A stretch of DNA of 64,000 bases from Tridacna crocea (GCA_943736015.1 OX031059.1:58725159-58789158); one strand, 5' to 3'. Shown: positions 21,701 to 35,800, counted from the stretch's first letter. Numbers and translations: made by a program. The notes: generated by a model not told the origin, from the letters alone.

Positions 21701-22589
21701 GTGAAATGTACGTATTGATCATTACTAGAACATACCCTACGTGCAACCACGACGACTAGAACTAACCTTAAGCCAAACATAGTCAACTATTGATGTGTCT
21801 ACAGCAGACGACTTTTGAAAGCAGTGAGAAAAATAACGGGCATAATCTCCTTTGTCTCATGTATTTACCAGCTGAGAAAAGTAAATCTAAAACTGCAATT
21901 CGAGTCGACCAAAGAAACGTACTCACTACAGAAAGCAATATGGAAAGTAACACAAAGAATGTAATAAGAAACAAGCAATTTCGTTGAAATGATATTCCCC
22001 GCCGAAAAGACCTTTTTTTTTTTATATTTGTTTTGCATGTAAATGTGGCCTTTTTTTATTGGTCCATGATGAAATGATAAATTAAGCTCCCTTTTTCCAA
22101 GGCACAGCATTTCATTACATAAAAATGTATATAAATGGTCCATAACAGGATTATACATTAGTATCCTTTTTCCAGAAATTGGCATTTCATGAAATGAAAA
22201 CAAATAAAGAAAAAAGACCCTTTTTCCATGACACATTATATATAAAGAAAAAAATTGTATCATCAGACTATCCAATGGAAGACATGCATGAAGTTTCATC
22301 AAGTTTTATGAAGGACTTGAGAAGATATCCCTCTAACAATAAATGCTGCAACATTTCTGCCATTTCAAGCAGCTATAGCTGGAGACTAAAGTGTTGGCAT
22401 TTTTAACATCTGACTGGGTAGCTCAATGGATATATTGTGTTACTTGTGATCTAAAAGGGTTACCAATAAAATGAAGGATAGACAGATGGATGGACAGACG
22501 GATGCACAATAGACTCATCAATCAACCAATAAAAATATGAAGTTTCATGAAACTATTTGCATAAGTTGGAGATAATTTATAAAAAAAAT
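21701..22589. repeat. Rearranged repeat blocks, no gene
   Basis: At least three blocks with TTGGTCCAT or GGTCCATAA followed by CCTTTTTCCA-GACAC at 22,050-22,240 relate to 17,430-17,625. Several frames of 60-145 codons exist on both strands over the same bases, with no recognisable protein. Confidence 0.5.
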
Positions 22590-23399
22590 TAAATTGATAT
22601 AAAACATGAAGCCCCCTTATTCCATGATGCAGTAACAAGTCCCAAAACCTTGACAATGTGCGTATGGTCATATGATTCTGTGAAAACTGCACCGAAATCT
22701 GCCAAGAAATGTGGAACGCATTGCGTTCACAAGAAATAGAATGAAAAAACATGAAGCCAGCTTTTTACATGATGCAGCTACAAATCACAAAACCTGACAA
22801 TATGCGATAGGTCACATGACGAGAAACATTCTGTGAAAATTCTATTCAAATCCGTCAAAGAAATGTGGGAGGATTTGCGATCACAAGAAATGAAAAAAAA
22901 AATTATAAAGCCCCCCTTTTCCATGATGCAGCTACAAATCGCAAAACATTGACAATATGCGATAGGGCACATGACGAGGAACATTCTGTGAAAATCTTAT
23001 TCAAATCTGTCAAGAAATGTATGACGAATTGTGTTCACAAGAAGTAGAATGAAATATAACATGAAGCCTCCTTTTTCCATGACGCAGCTAGTAATCATAA
23101 AAGGATTGGCAGAGTTGCGAGGTCAATCTGGGTTAAACTTTTTTTTTTTCCTTCATTTCCTAATGGTGGTAGATAGATGTGACAAGTTGAATGTAAAAAT
23201 TCTTTATAGTTTTCAAAAAAAGACTAAAAACATTACAAGTGCAGAGAACCGCGTCACTTAAAAATCGCTCCCAGTTGGCCATTTTGCAATGAATCAAAAA
23301 AACAAAACAAAAAAAGCGTCTCGGGAGAATGGGTTATTGTACACATGGTATAAAGTTTCACGAAATTCCGTCCAGTGGAATCGGAGATATTTGCCGGGC

Positions 23400-23512
23400 C
23401 GGACACACGGAGAGACGGACGAACAGGCGGACGGACAAACAGACGGAAGGACGCAGGGACGAACAACGCTAAAACTATATCCCTCCGCCTTCAGCGGGGG
23501 ATAATAAAAGCT
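23400..23512. repeat. GGAC microsatellite plus CCGCC..GGCGG hairpin
   Basis: After the GGAC repeat comes ATCCCTCCGCCTTCAGCGGG, a GC hairpin next to ATAATAAAAGC. It corresponds to 29,817-29,846 and 36,611-36,640. P-left and P-right lack the hairpin. Confidence 0.75.
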
Positions 23513-25630
23513 TTTAAAAGTGACAAAACTCTTAAATGGGACAAAAACAGATAATGTTACGGCCACAAAAGCTTTACTGACAATATTATGAATTAAATTA
23601 TGACTAATTAGTCCCTATCTCTAACGTCCTCGCAACGACACACTTACTCTTCAAGTTTGCTAGGCATGTTCGCTTTTCAGAAAATTATGCATGTATTAGA
23701 CCTAAAAATATCTGTGTTTAGGGCTTCCCTACCCTACCTAGAAGATGCTGCGGATCCTAAACTGTTTACGCTACGATTGGAGAAAAATCTGTCGGGTGTG
23801 ATTTCGGTACAAGGTCCATGAAAAAAATCTGGAAAAAAATCATAAATCCCTGCTTACCCTACCTACAGCATCTCGGACCCTACACACATGTTTTTTTTGT
23901 AAGGCCTTAGAGGTATTATACAGTGTATAGATAGGAATCTACATGGATAAAAAAAGTATGGACATAATTCTGCGTTATGTCATTTACTTTGCCGAGTTGA
24001 ATCTCACACGTTGTGAAATAGTAGAGACTGAACCTGAAAAGATTGTTAACATTTAATCATCTCTTTTTTTTATGTTTTTATCGAATCAATTCAACAACTT
24101 TATGAATATATATCTATTTGCTTTCCTCGTATGTTTTGAATTCATTTGTATTATCTGACAATTAATTAATGATAAATTTATTCGTCATCTTATCAGCAAG
24201 AACTTGTAATCGGTAAAGTCTTTTTCTCTAATCATGTCTTTTGTCATTTTTGTAGGTTTTGAATGTTAAAAGGTACATCATGTTAATTAATACTTGATTA
24301 CTTCTTCATTTCTATGGTCAACTCATGTTCAAAGTCCAAATTTGCACATGTCTGTAGGTTGACCAGTGCATATTCTCCTGATTATTTGGTTGATTAATTG
24401 TACGGTGCTATGTGCTACAGCTGCAGTAGCTACAAAATATTGATGTTTGTCTAATTCTTGTCTGGAAGTCATTTTGGTTATTTCAATTTTGTGAATTGCA
24501 CTTCAGAGCATGAATAAAGTCGTTCGTATTTGTAACAATTCTGAAAAAAATAAACAGGTTAATCCTACCAATGATGATGAAATATGTGCGTAATTTAGAG
24601 GACCTGACTCAGTATCTAGCACCGCATTCATGAAGATTAAGAACTCCAGTCATGACGTAGGATTGGTCGTTTGTTTAGGATTCGAGGGCGTGCAAACAGT
24701 GATTAAATATATCATGAATGAGGGCTGTTCAAATATTTATGTTTTCTAATCTCTTGCTAAGTCTATCATCTCGTCCTTGCAACAGTGCCTTAAATGTCTC
24801 CAACGCCGAAAGCCCGAATGTCCGTTCCTGAGTATGACTTAGTCAGGAATCGAACTATCGATCTTTCACACATATGTGTCTGCTTGATAACAGTTTCTAT
24901 TTTTTTCTGACCGATTATTATTTTGAGTTTTATAGACTAAGTATTATAGTTTATATCAGCCTCGACCAGTTTTCTGTTGAGAAATCAATACAAAATTAAA
25001 TTCTGACAATTCAAAAAGAGTCTAGATGATATAACCATTGTTTTCTGTGTTTCTGTCTCTCTGATCGTCTCGCTCTATCAGTTCAACATAGACTCCATTT
25101 TTTCGGTTAGTTTTCCCGTTAGACACAGTGTTTTTAAAGGTCTTTGTATTTTAAAAGTCTAATATTCAGTTGAAGCCAGCATTCTTTCATTTAAATGTCT
25201 GCTATGTTTTTCGTGCATTTTGAAGTAAACATTGACTTATATAAAAGTCTTCGAAGATCTAAATAGCGTGAATCTAAGCTTCTCCAAGCCGGCAATTAGA
25301 TTAGACCAGTCTGAAAAAAAGAAATAGCTTAAAACGAATTACTGTTTGTTTAGTCTTGAAAGACTTGAAATGTTGTTTTTACAGCAAGTCTAGGTTTCTG
25401 CTTAGTACAGCAGGATTACTTGACTGGAATGTTCGTTGAATTTAAGCAAGAAATGCGAAGTGTTACTATATGAATCACTTAGTAAGAAAATATTGCACCA
25501 AACATTTGCGACCAGTGAAATTCGAATCAGCCTATTCATTTTCGCTGTAAGATCGGGGTCTATTGTTTACTTACCACATGCTAAGCAATGACAATATTCG
25601 TTATTCAGGTAGATTCAGATTGGACCTAAA

Positions 25631-25769
25631 AAGTCTTCGAAGATCTAAATAGCGTGAATCTAAGCTTCTCCAAGCCGGCAATTAGATTAGACCAGTCTGA
25701 AAAAAAGAAATAGCTTAAAACGAATTACTGTTTGTTTAGTCTTGAAAGACTTGAAATGTTGTTTTTACC
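25631..25769 (+). repeat. Templated insertion, 138 bp copied from 25,245-25,382
   Basis: The block from GTCTTCGAAGATCTAAATAG to TTGAAATGTTGTTTTTA is an apparently identical copy of sequence about 386 bp upstream. It is spliced into the middle of GACCTAAAAAGACCGCTACC. The left junction shares AAAAG between donor and target. Such microhomology fits template switching rather than transposition. Confidence 0.85.
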
Positions 25770-26844
25770 GCTACCAACTTTGCACATTCACATATTCTAC
25801 AGAAGTTATGTTGAGTGTGTCATTGTGAGGACGTGATTGGTCAGGAGTTGTCAGTGAAAACTTGATTTACAGTGTTATCGGTATGAACTTATAATCGGTA
25901 TAATTTTCTGCCTCATTTAAATGTTTTGTCTGTTATCAAATAAAAAGTGGTGATCGCTGATGACTGATTATCTATATAAGGTCTAAGACTATGTCACAGA
26001 GTTTTTGAATATAGTTATTATGTATTACCATGGACGACATGAATATTCGTGTTTCTGAACCCTAACTCTTCCTAATAGTCATCTCTTGCCATAGTACTAT
26101 TCTCGTAATTCGTAGGTATGATCTGGTCTGGGATCGAAACAAAGACCATCAGTTATTACAGCGGTTTATCTGTTTGATTGACCATCGGTCGTTTTAATAT
26201 TCGTTAAAGATCTTTTTCATTCTCAGCAATGACAAAAACGACTCAATTAATAAATGATTGTATGTGTAACAGCTTTCTGTAGGGAATATCACATGTATTA
26301 TTATCATATCACTAAGATTGATTGCATGGTGTTTAATGTCGCTTTAAACACAATTTGAGTCATATCACGGTAACATCACACATTCATGTATTTCCTGGGT
26401 TTCACAAACACAAGGGTAAGGCTCTGAAGTGTCCTACCCGAAAAAAACTCCCTCGAAAACTTAGTGGATCCACTGAGGCTCAAATTCGCGGTCTCCAATT
26501 CACGAGTCCTGCTCTTTACAACTGAACCAAGCAGGACGTCCTATCTATTTGAACAAGGCACTGTATCCCGGGATATGATAAGTCTATTATTTTATCAAAC
26601 TTGCTTATAGTCTCATTTCTATTTTCTGACTTAATACCAGCTCTTTAGTTGAGGCACATGTCACTAGTGTCAAAATATTTAGGAACATTCTAAAACCGTT
26701 AGCCGACTGGACGGTTCAGACCCAACTCCGCATCATAAACGTGTATAACTCAGAGTTAATTCAATTGTTTGTGAACTGATAGATTCAGATAGGAGTGGTT
26801 GATTTTGCCAACACGAATGATTTCTTAAAGGTCGACACATGTCC

Positions 26845-27000
26845 TGCAAAAGTTGAGAGAAAGTGTATCATTGCGAGGACGAGATAGATTGAGACTAAGT
26901 AGTCATATTTTAATTCATAATCTTGTCAGCAAGAATTTATTTTTCATATTTATTTTGCATTCCATTTTAAGTGTTTTGTCAGTTTTAAAAGTCTTTTATT
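26845..27000 (+). repeat. GAGGACG module M4, complete
   Basis: It contains CATTGCGAGGACGAGATAG, GTCATATTTTAATTCATAAT, CTTGTCAGCAAGAATTTATT and TTTTAAGTGTTTTGTCAGTT, followed by AAAAGTCTTTTATTTCTTAT. It is the clearest full-length example of the roughly 160-bp module. Confidence 0.75.
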
Positions 27001-27311
27001 TCTTATACCTCTTTTTACATATGTACAAACTTTCATTCTGTAGACGTTCCCTTGCTTCTCTCGAAACGTATTGGTTTTTAATTTGTGTGGTAAATGTAGA
27101 CTGCACTTTTTACACAAAATTAAGATAATAGGAAGAATTGCTCGTCGTTTTTTTGTTTTGTTTTTTTTTCACACTGCTTTCAAGGATCGTCTGCTGCAGA
27201 CACGTCAATTGTCGGATGTGTGTGTGGGGGTGGAGGGGGGGGGGAGGGGGAGATTCGTGGGAGTGGGCGTAATTGCACGATTTCAACAATATGGTCTCGT
27301 AATGGTTAAAA

Positions 27312-27475
27312 TGGGCTATTATATTGATTTAACATGCAAAAAAAAATCAGAAATTTGCAAGCTTTTCTTCATATTCATATTGTCACTCTTGTAAAACTGT
27401 ATATGTAAAGTATATGTAAAATGGGCCGGAGGCCTAACTTACGGAAATAAAATATGTTATGTTATGTTATGTTAA
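27312..27475 (+). mobile_element. 5'-truncated retroelement 3' end with (TATGT)n tail
   Basis: This 160-bp insert interrupts sequence that is continuous in P (CGTAATGGTCAAAATCATTAATTC as read from the reverse of 7,763-7,787). It ends GGAAATAAAATATG then TTATGTTATGTTATG. A GTTAAA(A)T repeat flanks both sides, consistent with a short target duplication. The size and tail suit a LINE or SINE 3' end. Confidence 0.7.
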
Positions 27476-27880
27476 ATCATTAATTCATACATTATTCGAC
27501 ATACGTACTGAGGTTTGTATGGACATATATGCTCGCTCTCACCTTCTCCGTCCAATCACCTCCGGTTGACACTACAGGTCTTGATCTAGTTTTGTATAAT
27601 TTTACTTAGTCTTACTTTGTTCTGCATCCTTTGTTGAATTTTATTCATAATAATTCAATATTGAGGACTTTCTTAAAACATTGTTTTCTTTAATAGTAAA
27701 AAAAAGACTAATAGCCAACACAGAAATGGGAAAATTAAGTAATGCAGGACATGCCTTGGCACAGAGAAACAACACACGATAATAAGTCTTATTACTGGTC
27801 TATCCCACAGATAGATATAAAGGTATAATGTAGTCGGGTACAGGTATTTGGTGATATATCGTGCGGCCGTATCGACATGT

Positions 27881-27953
27881 GGTTCGGTAGCTCAGTTGGT
27901 TAGATTGCAGGAACGGTATTCGTGGGGACCTGGGTTCGAATCCCGGTCGAGCC
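27881..27953 (+). ncRNA. tRNA-like sequence at the start of unit U (best copy)
   Basis: The 73 bases can be drawn as a cloverleaf: acceptor GGTTCGG / TCGAGCC, D arm GCTC..GATT, and a clean T arm CTGGG-TTCGAAT-CCCGG. The anticodon stem has a mismatch, and the loop ACGGTAT lacks the usual U33 (anticodon would be GGU, Thr). The copy at 38,513-38,585 has a better acceptor and D stem. This is probably a tRNA-derived promoter head or a tRNA pseudogene rather than a working tRNA. Confidence 0.45.
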
Positions 27954-28799
27954 GCGACATATTTTTCACCCGATCTGAATGTACAAAATACATCGGTAGC
28001 TTCTAAACTTTGATATGTAATAAGCAAACAGGACAAATTCATGATGCCGCAATCTTTAAGTGAACAATTACAGAAATATTGAATCTATTGTAAATTGTAA
28101 ATACCTCCTTTTGTTTTTTTCCTGAATATTATGATAAATGGAACTATGATGCAGGGTAAAATTAAAAACATAACAAAAAATATGGTTGATTTGTAAAGAA
28201 AAGCAACAGCTAAGATAAAAAGCCCTAACCCATTTTTGTTACCATCTTTATCGTCGTAATTTATAAAGTGATTATGTTACGTCGACCGTGTATTAGCGAG
28301 CTTTGAAAATAGAGAAACTCTCCATTCAAGTACAGCGTTTTCCTTTTGTTCCAGTATTTTAAGGGCAAACTTCTATACGGCGTTAAAGGTGATACTTGAA
28401 ATTTAAGTCAATAGTTATTCAAAAAGGTATTGAGATCGTGATTGATGTTGATACATCTATTTATAGAGAGAAAGCATACATCTGTATGTCCATACAAATC
28501 TTTAGAAATGAGCCATGCTTTGTGGAGGCTTAATGCATCTGCAAAAAGTATCGACCCAGGTCAGCCTGCGCAATCTGCACAGGCTGACCTCCATGGAATT
28601 ATTTTGCTATTGGTGGATTTTCTGTATGTCGAAAGAACATTCTACCTCACGATTATGGCGATTGTCTAAAGTAGTGGCTATTATGGATCCATAATTATGT
28701 GATGACTTGCTCGATAAAATGCACCACGAAGGCGTATTAAAGCCCCATTTATATATTGCATATATGTGAAATATACATGTTGATCAAATATATATTGAA

Positions 28800-29430
28800 T
28801 ATGAAGCCCCCTTTTTCCATGATACAATGATAAATTGCAAAACCCTGACAACACACGCTAAGGTCACATGATCTGTGAAAATCTCATCCAAATTTGTTGT
28901 AATTAAAGTGGTATTGGTGAAAAATGAAATATAACATGAAGCCCTCTTATTCCATGATGCAGTAACAAATCCCCAAACCTTGACAATGTGCATTAGGTCA
29001 CATGATTCTGTGAATATTGCACCGAAATCTGCCAAGAAATGTGGAAGGCATTGCGTTCACAAGAAATAGAGTGAAAAACATGAAGCCCCCTTTTCCCATG
29101 ATGCAGCTACAAATCACCAAACCTTGACAGTATGCGATAGGTCACATGACGAGAAACATTCTGTGAAAATTAAATTCAAATCCGTCAAAGAAATGTGGGA
29201 GGAGTTGCGATCACAAAAAAATGGAATTAATAAAAAAACCATGAATCCCCCTTTTCGATGATGCAGCTACAGGTTTCAAAACAAAACATTGACGACAATA
29301 TGCGATTGGGCACATGACGAGGAACATTCTGTGAAAATTTGATTCAAATCCGTCACGAAATGTAGGAGGAATTGTATTCACAAGAAGGAGAAGGAAATAT
29401 ACCATGAAGCCCCCTTTTTCCATGACGCAG
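28800..29430 (-). repeat. Tandem array in Q2, about five units
   Basis: Same repeat as 842-1,512, with CATGAAGCCCCCTTTTTCC units. Frames such as 28,784-29,035 are its translations. Confidence 0.8.
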
Positions 29431-29734
29431 CTAGTAATCGCAAAAGCATTGACACGAAGTCAATCTGGGTTAAACTTTTTTTCCTTCATTTCCTAATGGT
29501 GGTAGATAGATGTGACAAGTTGAATGTAAAAATTCTGTACAGATTTTTTTTTTTAAATAAGACTAAAAACATTACAAGTGCACTGAACCGCGTAACTTAA
29601 AACTCACTCCCAGTCGGCCATTTGGCATCGAATAAAAAAAAAAAAAGTGTCTCGGGAGAATGGGTTATTGTACACATAGTATAAAGTTTCACGAAATTCC
29701 GTCCAGTGAAATCGGAGATATTTGCCGGGCCGGA

Positions 29735-29850
29735 CACACGGACAGACAAACGGACGGACGGACAGGCGGACGGACAAACAGACGGAAGGACGCACGGACG
29801 AACAACGCTAAAACTATATCCCTCCGCCTTCGGCGGGGGATAATAAAAGC
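29735..29850. repeat. GGAC microsatellite plus CCGCCTTCGGCGGGGG hairpin
   Basis: The GGAC tract is followed by ATCCCTCCGCCTTCGGCGGG, a perfect GC hairpin with a TTCG-type loop, then ATAATAAAAGC. It is the intact form of the block. Confidence 0.8.
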
Positions 29851-32800
29851 TTTTTAAAAGTGACAAAACTCTTAAATGGGACAAAAACAGATAATGTTAC
29901 GACCACAAAAGCTTTACTGACAATATTATGAATTAAATTATGACTAATTAGTCCCCAACTCTTACGTCCTCACAACAACACACCACTCTTCAATTTTGAA
30001 AGGCATGTTCGCTTTTTAGAAAATTATGCATGTATTAGACTTAAAAATATCTGTGTTTAGGGCTTCACTTCAGTACCCTACCTAGAAGATGCTGCCGATC
30101 CTTAACTGTTTACGCTACGATTGGAAAAAAGATCTGTCGGGTATGATTTCGGTAAAAGTTCCATGAAAAGAATCTGGAAAAAAAATCATAAATCCCTACT
30201 TACCCTACCTACAGCATATCGGACCGAAACCCTACACACAGATTTTTGGTAAGGCCTTAGAGGTATTATTCAGCCTATAGATTATGGATCTACACGGATA
30301 AAAAAAAAGTATGGACATAATTCTGCGTTATGTCATTTACTTTGCTGAGTTGAATCTAACACGTTGTGTCAGCTCAGGATTTGTGAACATTTCTAAACCC
30401 TAAGGTTAGTAAAACGCTTGTCGACCAACCAAACTGTTCTGAGGCCAGAAAATGAAACTGTTAGCGGGTTTAAACAAGATAAAAGACTTCAAAGATTGTC
30501 CGAAAAACAATGCACTGTTCTAATTGATAAGAATAAGATCAGGCATTCCTTCCTATAGAAAACTAATACACACTTTGTCACTTAGATCGGATCATAACCA
30601 GGAATAAAGCGAATAGTACTTTGACAAGGGTTGACTGATAGGACAATAGTTAAGATTCAGATGCAAGCAGACAAACCAACAGCACGGCCTTTAACCTAGT
30701 ATAGCTAATCAGTCATCAACCATACTTTTTACACGATGAATAAAGCATTTAAATAGGACGGGATTTATTTCCTTCAAAAAATCTTGCCGTCAAGATTATG
30801 TATTGAGTTATAACAGACAAAACATTTAAATGAGGCAGAAAATTATACAGATTATAAATTCATGCCGCTAAGATTATAAATCAAGTTATCACTGATAACT
30901 CCCGACCCTGTCACGTCCTCATAACGTCCCATTCACACTTAAAACTCTGTGGAACATGTCTCTCAATATGTATGGTTGGTAGCGGTCTTATTCAGTCCAA
31001 TCTAAATCTACCCAAATCATCAATATTTTCTTAGTTTTTACACGTAAGTGAACAGAACGGGCCCCGATCTTATAGCGAAAATGAATGGACCTATTACGTC
31101 CTCACAACGTTCCACCCGCACTTAACTTAGAACTATAGAACATATTTCTCCATATGTACATGTATAGTTGGTAGCGATCCTACTCAGTCCAATCTAAATC
31201 TACCCGAATCATCAATATTTTCTTAGTTTTTACATGTAAGTGAACAGAAGGGTCCCGATCTTAAGCGAAAATGAATTGACCAATCCGCAAATGTCTGATG
31301 CAATCTGTTCTTACTAATTGGTTGATAATGCTTATCTCGAATAGTGTGCTAAACCTCCGTGGCTTTTCCAATTATATAAACATAATGTACGTAGCAGGCG
31401 GTCTGTATTGCAAAAATACAGTATTGTAAGAAAAACGATTAAACGAAGATTACATCGCTTTAATTATTTCTTTTTTTGCGGGGCTGCTATTATGTTATGC
31501 TGTTCTAAACTCAATGAAGGATTTCAAACATATTATTTCGATCTCGAGGTTTTTGTCTAGTCTGCATTTGTTTCAAAATGCATGAAAAACATCTTATAAT
31601 TTGAAATTGGAATCGAATATATTTATTTATTCATTGTCTACTTATTAATTTCCAAAATCAATGCTAACTGAACAAACTGAACGGTGAAAAATTGAAAAAG
31701 TTTAGGGTAACTTGCTGAATTTATCTAACCTGACCCAGTCACTTTTTCCAAACTCACTTTGTGACAGGCCAAAATTTCCATTTCGCACATCTAGTAATGT
31801 AATGAAAAACTGCACATTAAACTTTATGTTTAATACAATATCTATACAGTTTCTATGTACATGTAGTTTCCGTTTCGTGTAACTGTAGAATGGACCGAAG
31901 ATCGGGTGGTACAAAACTTGCAGCCTGATCTTTGATCTATCCTGCCCTCTTACAGAAGCAATTTTATTTGAATCGTAGTATTATTGGATCTGGTACTGAC
32001 TGGATATTGCCATTTCTACCATCTAGTAATGTAGTGCAAAATTGCACAATAATTTTTAAATCATAATTTTTTATACAATATCTATATTGTTTCCGTTTCG
32101 TATTACTGTAGAGTGGACCGGAGAACAGGTGGTACAAAACTTGCAGTCTGATCTTCGATCTACTCTGCCCGTTCACGGACACAATAATTCTAAATTGTTC
32201 GTAATATTTGTTCTAGAACTGGCTGAAAGTTTCCATTTCTCCTTTTGAGTAATTTAGTGGGAATTGGTCCAGTTTACTCATGTATTTCCTTTCTATATGC
32301 TTCCATATACTGAAATAAACTGAACTCTACGATCATCTACCATTTGAATTAACGTCTATTGAAATTATATCTATATAATCTGAAATAGAAGGAAACCTGA
32401 AAAGATTGTTAACATTTACTCATCTATTCTTTTTTTATGTTGTTAACAAATCAATACAACAACTTTATATCTTTATATCTACATGTATTTGCTTTCCACG
32501 TATGTATTAAATTTATTTGTATTTTCTGACAATGAGCTGTATGCTTTAATTCCAAAATAAAATGTTATGTTATGTATACAGGCTACTTACAACATATTTA
32601 TGATATACGAGTATATACGGCGAAACATGTCCTTCATAATTTTTACAGTGAGTGTATCAATGTGAGGACGTAAAGGTCGGGATTAATTAATAATAATTTT
32701 ATTCGTCGTCTTATCAGCAAGAACTTGTGATCGTTAAAGTCTTTTTCTCTAATCAAGTGTTTTGTCATTTTTATAGGCTTTTGAATGTTAAAAGGTACAT

Positions 32801-35800
32801 CATGTTAATTAATACCTGATTACTTTTAAATTTCTATGGCCAACTCCTGAAGACCAAATTTGCACATATCTGTAGGTTGACCAGTGCATATTCTCCTGAT
32901 TATTTGGTTGATTAATTGTACGGTGCTATATGGATTAATTGTACGGTGCTATACGCTACAGCTGCAATAGCTACAAAATATAGATGTTTGTCTAATTCTT
33001 GTCTGGAAGTCATTTTGGTTATTTCAATTTTGTGAATTGCACTTGAGCATGAATAAAGTTGTTCGTATTTGTAACAATTCTGAAAAAAATAAACAGGTTA
33101 ATCCTCCCAATGATGATGAAACATATGCGTAATTTAGAGGACCTGACTAAGTATCTAGCACAGCATTCATGAAGATTAAGAACTCCAGTCATGACGTAGG
33201 ATTGGTCGTTTGTTTAGGGTTCGAGGGCGTGCGAACAGTGTTTAAATATATCATGAATGATGGCTGCTCAAATGTTTATGTTTTCTAATCTCTTCTTAAG
33301 TCTATCATTCCGTCCCTGCAACAGTGCCTTAAGTGTCTCCAACGCCAAAAGCCCGAATGTCCGTTCCTAAGTATGACTTAGTCAGGAATCGAACTAACGA
33401 TCTTTCACACATATGTGTCTGCTTGATAACAGTTTCTATTTTTTTCTGACAGATAAGAGTACATCATTCTAGCACATTAGATGGCCTAGACAACGCAGTA
33501 GAGTATTATAGTTTATATCAGCCTCGACCAGTTTTCTGTTGAGAAATCAATAAAAAAATAAATACTAACGATTCGAAAAGGGTCTAGATGATATAAACAT
33601 TGTTTCCTCTGTTTTTGTCCCTCTGTTTGTCTCGCTCTATCATTTCAACATAGCTATTGGCTTTTTCGCTTGGTTTTCGAGTTTGAGGCAGTGTGTTTTA
33701 AGGTCTTTGTATTTTAAAAGTCTAATATTCAGTTGAAGGCAGCTTTCTTTCATTTAAAGAAAAATCAACCACTCCTATCTGAATCTATCAGTTCACAAAT
33801 AATTGAATTAACTCTGAGTTATACACGTTTATGATGCGGAGTTGGGTCTGAACCGTCCAGTCGGCTAACGGTTTTAGAATGTTCCTAAATATTTTAACAA
33901 TAGTGACATATGCCTCAACTAAAGAACTGATATTAAGTCAGAAAATAGAAATGAGACTATAAGCAAGTTTGATAAAATAATAGACTTATCATATCCCGGG
34001 ATACAGTGCCTTGTTCAAATAGATAGGACGTCCTGCTTGGTTCAGTTGTAAAGAGCAGGACTCGTGAATTGGAGACCGCGAATTCGAGCCTCAGTGGATC
34101 CACTAAGTTTTTCGAGAGAGTTTCCTCGGGTAGGACACTTCAGAGCCTTACCCTTGTGTTTGTGAAACCCAGGAAATACATGAATGTGTGATGTTACCGT
34201 GATATGACTCAAATTGTGTTTAAAGCGACATTAAACACCATGCAATCAATCTTAGTGATATGATAATAATACATGTGATATTCCCTACAGAAAAATTACA
34301 CACTCAATCATTTATTAATCGAGTCGTTTGTGTCAGTGCTGAGAATGAAGAAAACCTCTAACAAATATTAATACGACCGATGTTCAATTAAACAGGCAAA
34401 CCGCTGTAATAACATACGGTCTTTGTTTCGATCCATGACTATTAGAAAGACTTAAGGTTCAGAAACACGAATATTCATGTCGCCCATGGTGATACATAAT
34501 AATTATATTAAAAAACCCTGTGATAAATATATTCGATTCCAATTTGAAATTTCTCTTTAACATAGACTCCGTTGAATTTTTCGCCAAGTTCTCCCGATTG
34601 ACGCAGTGTGGTCAAAGGTCATTGTATTACAAGTTTCTGATGTAATAACCAGGCACGTAGGAAGCAATTCAAGATGGGGGGGGGGGCTAACTTGTATTTT
34701 TTGGAAAATTTTGTGTCGATTGAAATACTCTGGGACAAAGGGTAATTTCAATTACTAGGGTTGTTCCTACGGGCCTGTGTATAGATGAAGATAAGTTTCT
34801 TTCAGTTCTGTTGTAGTTATAAGATGTTTTTCATGCATTTTGAAACAAATGCAGACTAGACAAAAACTTCGAGATCGAAATAATATGTTTAAAATCCTTC
34901 ATGGAGTGTAGAACAACATAACAACATAATAGCAGCCCCGCAAAAAAAGAAATGATTAAAGCGATGTAATCTTCGTTTAATCGTTTTTCTTACAATACTG
35001 TATTTTTGCAATACGGACCGCCTGCTACGTACATTATGTTTATATAATTGGAAAAGCCACGGAGTTTTAGCACACTATTCGAGATAAGCATTATCAACCA
35101 ATTAGTAAGAACTGAGTAGGACTGAGTAGGATCGCTACCAACTATACATGTACATATGGAGAAATATGTTCTATAGTTCTAAGTTAAGTGCGGGTGGAAC
35201 GTTCTGAGGACGTAATAGGTCCATTCATTTTCGCTATAAGATCGGGGACCGTTCTGTTCACTTACATTTAAAAACTAAGAAAATATTGATGATTTGGGTA
35301 GATTTAGATTGGACTGAATAAGAACGCTACCAATCATACATTGGAGAAGTGCGGGTGTGACGTTGTGAGGACGTGATAGGTTTATTCATTTTCGCTATAA
35401 GATCGGGGCCCGTTCTGTTCACTTACATGTAAAAACTAAGAAGATATTGATGATTTGGGTAGATTTAGATTGGACTGAATAAGACTGCTACCAACCATAC
35501 ATATTGAGAGACATGTTCCACAGAGTTTAAAGTGTGAGTGTGACGTTATGAGGACGGGAGTTATCAGTGATTACTTGATTTATAATCTTAGCGGCATGAA
35601 TTTATAATCTGTATAATTTTCTGCCTCATTTAAATGTTTTGTCTGTTATAACTCAATACATAATCTTGACGGCAAGATTTTTTGAAGGAAATAAATCCCG
35701 TCCTATTTAAATGCTTAATTCATCGTGTAAAAAGTATGGTTGATGACTGATTAGCTATACTAGGTTAAAGGCCGTGCTGTTGGTTTGTCTGCTCGCATCT

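Larger units (their letters stand above)
22590..27744 (+). repeat. Unit U, copy Q1 (internally deleted)
   Basis: It begins within the tandem array, follows U to about U-2,420, then jumps at 24,010 to U-4,660 and at 24,160 to U-4,965, so the old inner palindrome's left arm is lost. It continues through M3 (25,800-25,970), the SINE (26,309-26,540), a complete M4 (26,845-27,000) and the end segment (reverse complement of 8,151-7,525). It shows that the end segment normally follows M4 directly. Confidence 0.8.
27745..33758 (+). repeat. Unit U, copy Q2 (truncated)
   Basis: It starts at AATGCAGGACATGCC, runs through the tRNA-like sequence and follows U to about U-6,020. It stops at CATTTAAA and is joined to the opposite-strand copy Q3. 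It carries the tandem array, the GGAC microsatellite with its hairpin, M1, M2, the 230-bp repeats, the retroelement tail and M5. A 25-bp tandem duplication (GGATTAATTGTACGGTGCTA core) lies near 32,925-32,955. Confidence 0.85.
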
